Shown piece after piece: positions 17,308-23,730 of a stretch of 32,383 bases of DNA; the first letter of the stretch is position 1, and each line of letters begins with the position of its first letter. The stretch lies in the NCBI GenBank assembly GCA_030037775.1, contig JASHQB010000277.1, forward strand, positions 1 through 32,383. The letters run 5' to 3'. A program made the position numbers and the translations under genes. This stretch comes from Candidatus Acidiferrales bacterium. Its GTDB lineage: Bacteria > Acidobacteriota > Terriglobia > Acidiferrales > UBA7541. The notes under the pieces are model-generated. The model did not search any database, was not told the DNA's origin, and saw only the letters and a list, made by a program, of their open reading frames with translations.

Positions 17308-17904
17308 GTGAGCATTCATCACCGTTCAGTCATGATCGCGCTGCTAAGTCTGTGTCTGGCAGCGTGTGTACAGTTGGCCGCACAATCGCACCAGGATTCG
17401 GACCCCGGGATGAATCAGACAGAGAGCGCAGTCTCCGGCCTTCACGACTTCGACTTCCTGGTCGGTCAATGGCACGCCCATCATCGAAAGCTGAAACAGC
17501 GACTCGCCAATAATCACGAGTGGACTGAATTCGAAGGCACGTTGTCTAACCAACCGCTTATGGGAGGTTACAGCAACGTCGACGATACAGTGATCAACCT
17601 TCCGGGTGCACCCTATCGCGGCCTGGCACTGCGGTCCTTCGACCCGAAGACCCAGCAGTGGTCAATCTGGTGGCTCGACAGCAGGACGCCATCCGATCCA
17701 TTGGACCCGCCCATGATTGGAGGCTTCCACAATGGCGTGGGCACTTTCTATGGGTATGATACGGTCAAGGGAAAGCGCGTTCGGGCACGCTTCCTCTGGT
17801 CCAACATCACTCCGACATCCGGTCACTGGGAGCAAGCGGACTCGCCAGACGAGGGCAAGACCTGGGAGACAAACTGGGTGCAGGACATCACACGAGTTCG
17901 CTGA
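17308..17904 (+). CDS. DUF1579-like exported protein, probable lipoprotein
   Basis: A 198-residue protein from the GTG at 17308, chosen because AAAGGGGGG ends 4 nt upstream and a signal sequence begins there (MSIHHRSVMIALLSLCLAAC). LAAC fits a lipobox, so it may be a lipoprotein; cleavage after QLAAQ by signal peptidase I is an alternative. The mature part starts with LHDFDFLVGQWHAHHRKL, the typical opening of DUF1579/lipocalin-like proteins. It continues with GAPYRGLALRSFDPKTQQWSIWWLD and ends with a DEGKTWETNWVQDITR strand. These proteins form a small beta-barrel, and no enzymatic residue is evident. It stands alone, and its role is unknown. Confidence 0.78.
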   Translation: MSIHHRSVMIALLSLCLAACVQLAAQSHQDSDPGMNQTESAVSGLHDFDFLVGQWHAHHRKLKQRLANNHEWTEFEGTLSNQPLMGGYSNVDDTVINLPGAPYRGLALRSFDPKTQQWSIWWLDSRTPSDPLDPPMIGGFHNGVGTFYGYDTVKGKRVRARFLWSNITPTSGHWEQADSPDEGKTWETNWVQDITRVR

Positions 17905-18185
17905 CCGCGGGGACCAACAGATAGGAAAAATGGCCTCGTAGACCCTGACCGCTATTCCGATTTGCACTTGACGGGTATAGAGCTACCGTGGGTCGAAAGA
18001 CGGCACTCGGGCAAGGCGTGACCGGGGTTGCGCCTTCAGCTTGGGAAGCATTCGAGGACGCGTTGCCCGGCTTTATGAGCAGGATGCGCCAAGGGAGGAG
18101 ATCCGGCGGCGCATTGGGCAATACATTCGGCGCTGGAAGAAGTGGGTGCTGAGTGGTGTATGGGATGTGACTGGGTGCGATGAGT
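17905..18185. other. Intergenic stretch, possibly degraded coding sequence
   Basis: No intact gene is credible. Short plus-strand frames look partly protein-like in two different phases (one with LYEQDAPREEIRRRIGQYI around 18066-18130), which could mean a frameshifted remnant. It also contains one copy of a 16-bp repeat (17957-17972). Confidence 0.35.
17957..17972 (+). repeat. 16-bp direct repeat, copy 1
   Basis: CCGATTTGCACTTGAC occurs here and again at 21284-21299 in the same orientation, about 3.3 kb apart. The second copy contains most of the -35 box of the riboswitch promoter. Between them lie the PEP-CTERM remnant, small ORFs, the HTH protein and the exported unknown protein. Confidence 0.6.
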
Positions 18186-18425
18186 TCAGGTGGCGCTTGG
18201 TAAAAGACCCTTGGCACTACGTCTTCGCATCACGACCGCCACTAAAAATCCGATCCCGGTCAGCATGAGAACGCCAGCGGCTGGCTCAGGAGTCGTTACT
18301 TCGGTTACCGTCAAGGTTCCGTCACCGTCCTCGCCGAGATAGGTGCCGGGTGTGGTGAAGGCGCCCGCGGGGAAATAATCGGGTGAGAATGCTGTAATCG
18401 ATGTGTCTACGATGAGGGGAAAATG
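18186..18425 (-). pseudogene. C-terminal remnant of a PEP-CTERM-anchored protein
   Basis: The minus strand encodes 79 residues with no usable start codon: an in-frame TAG (18426-18428) precedes it, and the TGA is at 18186-18188. The tail is a textbook PEP-CTERM sorting signal: the motif PEPAAG, a hydrophobic helix (VLMLTGIGFLVAVVM), then a basic cluster RRR. Before it is a short DTSITAFSPDYFPAGAF... segment typical of the end of such extracellular proteins. The rest of the gene is missing or interrupted; the same frame upstream of the TAG does not look like its continuation. PEP-CTERM proteins are processed by exosortase in EPS-producing Gram-negatives; no exosortase gene is in this window. 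I call it a decayed or truncated gene. Confidence 0.65.
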
Positions 18426-18490
18426 CTACACGTCGGGCGTTATATACCGCCGCACCAGGAATAAAGACGGAGCGTCAACATTTTCACCTG

Positions 18491-18670
18491 TCATCGCTGC
18501 CACGATGCAAGTGCGAATGCCAACCAGAACAGCGAATAAAGACTGGCTACTACAACCGCCCCTAGCGCAAGGCTCTTCGCAAAGGACACTCGGAAAATGA
18601 GGCGCGAAAGAAAGCATGTCGCGACTCCGATCGCCAAAAACACCCAAAAGAAATTTATCCTCAGCCTCAC
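18491..18670 (-). CDS. Putative 59-residue two-helix membrane protein
   Basis: An open frame of 59 codons starts at GTG 18670, with AGAAGGA upstream at fair SD distance. The product starts MRLRINFFWVFLAIGVATCFLS, then has a basic loop (RLIFRVSFAKS) and a second hydrophobic helix (LALGAVVVASLYSLFWLAFALAS) ending WQR. Two clean TM segments with a positively charged hinge are hard to explain by chance. It lies 18 nt after the stop of the 82-residue ORF on the same strand, downstream of the HTH protein. No family is recognised. Roles such as an immunity-like or accessory membrane peptide are speculation. Confidence 0.45.
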   Translation of the reverse strand: MRLRINFFWVFLAIGVATCFLSRLIFRVSFAKSLALGAVVVASLYSLFWLAFALASWQR

Positions 18671-18688
18671 GGCGGGAGTCCTTCTAAA

Positions 18689-18937
18689 TCACGGAATAGC
18701 CTGGCAGTTGATTTCAATGTATCCACCGCTTACGACGGGCACCAGTCCAGTCCAGCCATAATAACTGAATTGATTTGTGTAGAGACATTTTTTGAGTTCT
18801 ACGTTTCGACCGCATTGTTGCTGAATCAAGCCCTCGAACAGGGCAAGATTACACGTCAGCGTCCCAAAATTCCAGGTGGAACAATAATAGAGGTAGTTGC
18901 ACGCGGAAGCCTGACACAATCCTACCAATATTGCCAC
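18689..18937 (-). CDS. Putative 82-residue cysteine-rich small protein
   Basis: A GTG-started frame overlaps the 3' end of the HTH-protein gene by 16 nt. The product has six cysteines spread along its length (at LCQASAC, YYCST, LTCNL, QQCGR, KKCLY and INCQA) and a short hydrophobic N-terminus (MAILVGLCQASAC) that could be a weak export or lipoprotein signal. The C-terminal half is aromatic- and glycine-rich (NQFSYYGWTGLVPVVSGGYIE). No good SD is visible, so it would depend on coupling to the upstream gene. The family is not recognised; it may be spurious. Confidence 0.35.
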   Translation of the reverse strand: MAILVGLCQASACNYLYYCSTWNFGTLTCNLALFEGLIQQQCGRNVELKKCLYTNQFSYYGWTGLVPVVSGGYIEINCQAIP

Positions 18938-20079
18938 GAAGGTTTTTTAAAGTTCTTGATCATCCACTCGAAATGCTTCAACGGGTCAAGGTTCTCCGCA
19001 TGACGAGCAATCCATTCTGCTATTCCGAGCATTTCTTGTTTCTGGGCATCCTCGAGCGCAGCATTTTGCGTACTCTCTGTCAGCGCAGCCGCCAGTTCGC
19101 GAAAACCCCTGCTAGCGTTCCACTCCTTCAAAAACTCGGCTGCGACTTTGGCTTTCCGTTCGTATTCCTCCCGTCGCCTGCGCTCTTCCTCTGCTCTTTT
19201 CGCTTCCTCTTCCCTCCGCAGTCGTTCACGTTCATCCTCTTCGCGTACCAGCCTTAGGGATTTAGCTAGATGAGGAAGGAGCGCAAGCATATCGCCCAAG
19301 CATTTCTCCACGCGCCTCATTTTGCCGTCGCTCCACGATTTGCGAATATGGCGGAGTTCATAGGGCAAATTCTCAATTGTGATCCGCAGTTCTCCCGTTG
19401 GCAGATAGTCCCATTTCGGTCCGTAGCTGTAATGATATTTCTTAAGGTCTGCGAGTTCCTTTGGCGTAGGCGCATGCGGTTTTTGAGAAAAGGCCTCTAT
19501 CAGACAAAAGCTAATCTCTTCGCCATCGACCCCTATCGCTAGCGTGGCGTCTGGGGCTTTGTCCCACTTCAGCGAGTGGCCTTGTTGTTCCATAGCGACG
19601 AAGAGAGCATCGAGGATGCGCAACGCCCTGGGAAGCGCGTCGGCTGAGACTCTAATGTGCGGTGCCTTGGGTTTCCATGGGTCCATGTGTCCGTTTGTGT
19701 CTTTCGATGCAGGCTCGAAAAGTCGTTTCGTTCGGACCGCGAGTGGATGTGTTATTTCCCGGTCATCTCGGACCTCGACTGTCGGTACGACACCTAGATC
19801 AACTCTTTTGGGCAAATCATAGGGTTTAGGCTCATGCGGTGTAATGGTGATCGTTTCACTCTGCCCTGTGGCAATTGCGGGAAGAGGAACACGTTTCGTT
19901 TCACGGCCCGTTTCCACGAGCCGCCAATAACCGAGGCCAGGAAGTGGAATTCCGTTCTTGCGGCAAATTTTCGCCAAGCCCACATCTGAAATGCCAAATT
20001 CAACAGCAAGCTTACGCATTGGTGTGGACCAAACGCGTTCGTACAGGTCGGCACGACTGACGTTATGAGTACCGCTCAC
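18922..20079 (-). CDS. HTH-containing coiled-coil protein of unknown function
   Basis: A 385-residue cytoplasmic protein. The N-terminal ~50 residues (SRADLYERVWSTPMRKLAVEFGISDVGLAKICRKNGIPLPGLGYWR) form a helix-turn-helix-like module found at the start of many scattered bacterial proteins of unknown role, usually followed by GYW. The middle (~120-270) is alpha/beta and unassigned. A highly charged coiled coil (REEDERERLRREEEAKRAEE...) spans ~280-320, and a helical C-terminus ends in SWQYW. The start is the GTG at 20079: GGAGG lies 5 nt upstream, while the longer TTG start at 20091 would place the SD inside the gene. Codons look less GC-rich than the flanking metabolic genes, consistent with an accessory gene. 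It is divergent from the exported protein at 20180 and may head a small operon. Confidence 0.72.
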   Translation of the reverse strand: MSGTHNVSRADLYERVWSTPMRKLAVEFGISDVGLAKICRKNGIPLPGLGYWRLVETGRETKRVPLPAIATGQSETITITPHEPKPYDLPKRVDLGVVPTVEVRDDREITHPLAVRTKRLFEPASKDTNGHMDPWKPKAPHIRVSADALPRALRILDALFVAMEQQGHSLKWDKAPDATLAIGVDGEEISFCLIEAFSQKPHAPTPKELADLKKYHYSYGPKWDYLPTGELRITIENLPYELRHIRKSWSDGKMRRVEKCLGDMLALLPHLAKSLRLVREEDERERLRREEEAKRAEEERRRREEYERKAKVAAEFLKEWNASRGFRELAAALTESTQNAALEDAQKQEMLGIAEWIARHAENLDPLKHFEWMIKNFKKPSWQYW

Positions 20080-20179
20080 GGTGGCCTCCAAATAGTTATT
20101 GTTTTCGGGATTCTGACCGGTTCAGTCAGCAGGTCCTCTCGGTGCTACAATTGCGAGCAGGCCGTACTGACGTTGGGAT

Positions 20180-21217
20180 ATGAGATCAATCATTCTATTG
20201 GTAGCGCTTGCTATGGCGCTTTCGGCTCCGTTATATGCTGATTCGTCCGCGATTGCGAAGCGGGACGCTGCGCTTAAGGAAATTGCCGCGTGCCTGCGGC
20301 GTAACGAGGTTTCAAGCAAGGAATGCAAGAATCTAAACAAGAACGTCGAGACCTTGGAGGATGTCTACCGGCAGGGCGATACAACGGTCCTTCCAACGTT
20401 GCTTCAGTTTACTTATCTGACTGACTTTTTCGGTGAGAGCTTGATCGCTGATCCGGACGCCTTTCTCAACGCTGTGTCCCATTTGTCACAACCGGCCCAG
20501 CACGCAGTCGCGACCGGGATCGCCGGAGGAGTGTTGCCCGGTCTGGAGCGTCCAAGGTTTGATGCAATCCGCGCTACCCTAATGAACATACCCAACTCGT
20601 CTCCTGTTTATCCGCTTGCGCGCAAGTGCTTAGACAGGCTGGAGACCGAAAATGCTCTATTCCTTGTTGACTATTTCTCGCCGCAGGCCTTCGCGCAGGA
20701 TCCTCACGATATTCTAGTACGTTGGTATTCGACGGAGTTGTATGCACTGGGTGAAAAACCGCTACGCGGCGACACCAAAAATCCGGATGCTCAAGTGTAT
20801 CGTTTGATGGTCCTTCCTACTTGGGGCAACGCAATTGCCGTCAGAATCGACCGACAGGGACAACGATATGGTCTCGCAGCTCGTAGGCTTGACGGCGAGG
20901 CAGGATATGGTCCGGGTAAGTTGGTCGAGATGAAAGACATCGATTTAAACGCGGACGATTCGAAAACACTTGAAACCCTCATCCAAGACCTCGACTTCTT
21001 CAAGCTGCCTACAAGCGATCACGTTGTGGGGTTTGATGGGGATGAATGGATTCTTGAGGGTGTCTCGCAGGGCCAATACCATGTCATCGATCGCTGGTGC
21101 GCGACATCCAACACCCGGAAACGAGGACTGACCGCATTCATTGCGTTTAGTAAATTCCTGCTACACAAATCTGCTCTTTCGCAGGGACCTACGAATAAAG
21201 GCCACAAGCTTCTCTGA
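20180..21217 (+). CDS. Exported protein of unknown function
   Basis: A 345-residue protein with a clear signal peptide (MRSIILLVALAMALSAPLYADS). Residues ~25-70 are charged and helical (KEIAACLRRNEVSSKECKNLNKNVETLEDVY), followed by a mostly helical, HEAT-like-looking middle. From ~205 a beta-rich part begins (VYRLMVLPTWGNAIAVRID), ending with GFDGDEWILEGVSQGQYHVIDRW. That last phrase recurs in small exported bacterial proteins of unknown function, so the C-terminal part is probably a distinct domain. No catalytic motif is evident. The ATG at 20180 follows a weak TTGGGA, and a TACAAT-like -10 is near 20146. It is divergent from the HTH protein gene, with about 100 nt between starts. It is unrelated to the methionine operon that follows. 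Confidence 0.7.
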   Translation: MRSIILLVALAMALSAPLYADSSAIAKRDAALKEIAACLRRNEVSSKECKNLNKNVETLEDVYRQGDTTVLPTLLQFTYLTDFFGESLIADPDAFLNAVSHLSQPAQHAVATGIAGGVLPGLERPRFDAIRATLMNIPNSSPVYPLARKCLDRLETENALFLVDYFSPQAFAQDPHDILVRWYSTELYALGEKPLRGDTKNPDAQVYRLMVLPTWGNAIAVRIDRQGQRYGLAARRLDGEAGYGPGKLVEMKDIDLNADDSKTLETLIQDLDFFKLPTSDHVVGFDGDEWILEGVSQGQYHVIDRWCATSNTRKRGLTAFIAFSKFLLHKSALSQGPTNKGHKLL

Positions 21218-21283
21218 CAAGAAACGCTGTAATCATTCGCCATAGCCCCAGGGGGGTGCATTTTGCCCTCGCTGTACACTAAC

Positions 21284-21299
21284 CCGATTTGCACTTGAC
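21284..21299 (+). repeat. 16-bp direct repeat, copy 2
   Basis: CCGATTTGCACTTGAC is identical to 17957-17972. Its end forms most of the -35 box (TTGACA at 21295-21300) of the SAM-riboswitch promoter. Confidence 0.6.
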
Positions 21300-21322
21300 A
21301 CGAAAAAGCGGTTTTGTATACT
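21295..21322 (+). promoter_or_regulatory. Promoter of the SAM-riboswitch operon
   Basis: TTGACA (21295-21300) and TATACT (21317-21322) are separated by 16 nt. The predicted start near 21329 is about 15 nt before the riboswitch P1 stem. Confidence 0.82.
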
Positions 21323-21342
21323 CGATTTGCTGCTGAACGGCA

Positions 21343-21445
21343 GCGCTTATCCAGAGTGGCTGAGGGGACAGGCCCGACGAAGCCACAGCAACCTGGTCCG
21401 AGAACCAAGGTGCTAATTCCTGCCCGATGGGGATAGATAAGATCC
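21343..21445 (+). ncRNA. SAM-I (S-box) riboswitch
   Basis: The conserved S-box core is present in order: CTTATC (21346-21351, P1 5' strand), CAGAG...GGCTGAGGGGAC, GGCCCGACGAAGCC, CAGCAACC, then AAGGTGCTAATTCC and GATAAG (21436-21441, P1 3' strand pairing with CTTATC). SAM-I riboswitches bind S-adenosylmethionine and switch off downstream methionine or sulfur genes. Here the three following genes are an aspartokinase, a cystathionine gamma-synthase-type enzyme and aspartate-semialdehyde dehydrogenase. Confidence 0.96.
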
Positions 21446-21455
21446 TCGGCTGATC

Positions 21456-21536
21456 GAATCCGATCTACTGAAGATTCTGACCCCCAACTGAATCGCAACG
21501 GCGAAGAACGCCGGCCCGACGGGGCTCGTGTTTTTT
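21456..21536 (+). terminator. Candidate riboswitch expression platform with attenuator
   Basis: GATTC at 21473-21477 can pair with either GAATC at 21456-21460 or GAATC at 21490-21494, so the two stems exclude each other. Further on, GGCCC (21513-21517) and GGGCT (21522-21526) form a short GC stem followed, after 4 nt, by six T's (21531-21536). This is a plausible SAM-dependent terminator. The stem is short and the exact switching pairs are my inference. Confidence 0.5.
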
Positions 21537-21645
21537 GCGTTTGCGGCACGCAAGCGTGTTTGCGTGGAGAAGGCGTACTTCTCTATGCGGGCGCAGGCGT
21601 CCTGGAAAGCGCGATGCTGTTCTTGCGCAGCCAGGAGGGCTTTTC

Positions 21646-22500
21646 GTGCGTGTGAACGAAGTGGGGTGTGCGTCAGTCGCGGTGATCAAGCTGGGCGGGT
21701 CGATTCTTAAGGGACTGATTTCTTACCGGCGCGCGGCGCGATTTATCGGCCAGAGACACGCCTCGAATCCCAAGGAAAGCTTGGTGGTTGTAGTGTCCGC
21801 GCAAAGTGGCGAGACCGATGCGCTGTTGTGCGAAGCGCAGGCGATCGCCGACGAGCCGGGCGACGCGGCGCTGGATTTGCTGTGGTCGACGGGCGAATTG
21901 CGTTCCGTGGCGCGGCTAGCGCTGCATTTGCAGGCGGCGGGCGTTCGGGCGGCGGCATTGGACGTACGGCAAACGGGATTGCGCATTGCGGCGCGGGGGC
22001 TTGGCGTCGCGAGCGCGGAATTCGATCCCGCGAGCATTCGCAAGGCGCTAACGGCGCATCGCGTGGTGATCGTCCCGGGATTTTTGGCGACGGACATTTC
22101 CGGCGCGGTTGTGACACTGGGGCGCGGCGGCTCGGATTTGACCGCTGTGTTGCTGGCGGTGGGGCTCAGTGCGTCGCGATGCGAATTGATTAAAGACGTG
22201 CCGGGATACTTCACCGCCGATCCGAACGTCAATGCTGGAGCGCAGCACCTGCCTCAACTTTCCTTTGCGCAAGCGCTGGGGATGGCGGACGCCGGTTGCG
22301 ATCTGGTGCAGCGAGCTGCCCTGGAAACGGCGGACCGATCCGGTTTGCCGATTGTGGTGCGCAGCCTCAACGAAAGCGCGCCGGAAAGCTGGGTCACGGC
22401 GGCACCAGATGTTCAAGACCAGAATCCCACGGAAGCGCGGATTGAGGAAGTGAACGAAGCGGATTTGAGGGCCATCACCACGGTTAGCGCGGGAAGTTGA
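21646..22500 (+). CDS. lysC: Aspartokinase catalytic domain without ACT domains
   Basis: An amino-acid-kinase-fold protein of 284 residues. It makes aspartyl-4-phosphate, the first step toward homoserine, methionine, threonine and lysine. Motifs are VAVIKLGGS (K15, nucleotide/phosphate site), VIVPGFLATD, the aspartokinase-specific TLGRGGSDLTAVLLA and KDVPGYFTADPNV, with VVRSLNES at the end of the kinase domain. The chain stops ~30 residues later, so the two regulatory ACT domains of ordinary ~400-460-residue aspartokinases are absent; the helical insert after the first strand is also short. The GTG at 21646 has AGGAGGG 6 nt upstream. The open frame back to 21535 crosses the attenuator and reads as arginine-rich filler. 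It is first in the riboswitch operon, 39 nt before the next gene. Another function within the kinase superfamily is possible but less likely given the operon. Confidence 0.82.
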   Translation: MRVNEVGCASVAVIKLGGSILKGLISYRRAARFIGQRHASNPKESLVVVVSAQSGETDALLCEAQAIADEPGDAALDLLWSTGELRSVARLALHLQAAGVRAAALDVRQTGLRIAARGLGVASAEFDPASIRKALTAHRVVIVPGFLATDISGAVVTLGRGGSDLTAVLLAVGLSASRCELIKDVPGYFTADPNVNAGAQHLPQLSFAQALGMADAGCDLVQRAALETADRSGLPIVVRSLNESAPESWVTAAPDVQDQNPTEARIEEVNEADLRAITTVSAGS

Positions 22501-22539
22501 AAGGCGCAGGAAACTGCGAATTCTGAGAGGAGAAGAAAG

Positions 22540-23730
22540 ATGGACTTTGCGACACGAACGATTCATGCGGCGCAGGATGCGGAAGCGGGAACCGGTGCGC
22601 TGATCGCGCCGGTTTTTCAGACCTCGACGTACGAGCAGCAGGCTCCCGGAGACCACCGCGGCTTTGATTATTCACGCACGAATAATCCGACACGCGCGCG
22701 GCTGGAAGCGGTGCTGGCGGAACTGGAAGGAGTGAAGCACGCGGCGGTGTATGCCTCGGGGCTGGCGGCGGAAAACGCGATTTTCCAGGCCTATCTGCGG
22801 CCGGGAGACGAAGTCGTGATTCCGCTGGACACCTACGGCGGAACGTACCGAATTCTGAATCGCGTGTTCAAGCCGATGGACTGCGAAATTCGGCAGATTG
22901 ATATCTCCGATGAGGCCGCGCTGGAGTCGGCGCTCACACACAAGACACGGCTGGTGTGGATCGAATCGCCGACGAATCCACGGCTTCTGATTTACGACAT
23001 TAAGGCGATCAGCCGACTGGCGCACGACCGCGGCGCTCTGGTGGTGGTCGATAACACATTCGCATCACCATATTTTCAGCGGCCCTTCGAACTGGGCGCG
23101 GACATTGTGGTGCACAGCGTCACGAAGTATCTCGCGGGACATTCCGATTTGATCCAGGGCGCGGTGCTCGCCAAGGACGCCGCAATTTTCGAGCCGGTGA
23201 AATTCCTGCAGAACGCCACGGGCGCGGTGCCTTCACCGTTCGATTGCTGGCTGACGCTACGCGGGCTGCAAACGCTCGAATTGAGAATGCAGCGGCACGC
23301 GGAGAATGCCGCAGCGATCGCTGATGCCCTTCGCGAGCATCGCCTGGTGCGTCGCGTTTATTTTCCGGGGCTGCGCGAGCATTCCGGTCACGAGATCGCG
23401 CGACGGCAGATGAGCGGCTTCGGCGGAATGGTTTCGTTCGAACTGGAAGGAACGGTGGACGAAGTCACGTCGTTCGTTTCTTCGCGGCGGTATTTCACCT
23501 TGGGAGAAAGCCTGGGCGGAGTGAAGGCGCTGGTTTGCCATCCGGCGCGGATGACGCATGCTTCGATTCCGGCGGAAGAGCGGGCCAAACTGGGCCTCTC
23601 GGACACGCTGATTCGGCTTTCGCCCGGATGCGAGAACGCGAAGGACCTGGTTGAGGATTTGACCGAAGGCCTGGAGCAGATCGAAAAGGCGCGGAGCGAG
23701 CGGCAAGTTGCGGCGGCTGTAGCAGGATGA
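22540..23730 (+). CDS. metB: Cystathionine gamma-synthase-type PLP enzyme
   Basis: A 396-residue Cys/Met-metabolism PLP enzyme (PF01053). ATRTIHAAQDAEAGTGALIAPVFQTSTYEQ and YSRTNNPTRARLEAVLAELEG are family openings. YASGLAAENAIF and YGGTYRILN follow, then WIESPTNPRLLIYDI, VVDNTFASPYFQRP and the Schiff-base lysine K196 in HSVTKYLAGHSD. The C-terminus has RLSPGCENAKDLVEDL. Length and motifs fit cystathionine gamma-synthase (joining an activated homoserine to cysteine) or gamma-lyase; the operon and SAM riboswitch favour a methionine-biosynthetic role. O-acyl-homoserine sulfhydrylases are usually ~430 residues. A strong purine-rich SD (GAGAGGAGAAG) precedes the ATG. Its stop overlaps the asd start (ATGA), so translation is coupled. 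Confidence 0.92.
   Translation: MDFATRTIHAAQDAEAGTGALIAPVFQTSTYEQQAPGDHRGFDYSRTNNPTRARLEAVLAELEGVKHAAVYASGLAAENAIFQAYLRPGDEVVIPLDTYGGTYRILNRVFKPMDCEIRQIDISDEAALESALTHKTRLVWIESPTNPRLLIYDIKAISRLAHDRGALVVVDNTFASPYFQRPFELGADIVVHSVTKYLAGHSDLIQGAVLAKDAAIFEPVKFLQNATGAVPSPFDCWLTLRGLQTLELRMQRHAENAAAIADALREHRLVRRVYFPGLREHSGHEIARRQMSGFGGMVSFELEGTVDEVTSFVSSRRYFTLGESLGGVKALVCHPARMTHASIPAEERAKLGLSDTLIRLSPGCENAKDLVEDLTEGLEQIEKARSERQVAAAVAG

Noticed and set aside
18426-18647. 73-codon minus-strand frame upstream of the PEP-CTERM remnant
   Set aside because: It is in the same phase as the remnant but overlaps the better-supported two-TM ORF, and its text does not resemble a PEP-CTERM protein body.
21535-21645. 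N-terminal extension of the aspartokinase
   Set aside because: It starts inside the attenuator T-run and is arginine-rich filler. The GTG at 21646 has an ideal SD and directly precedes the kinase domain.
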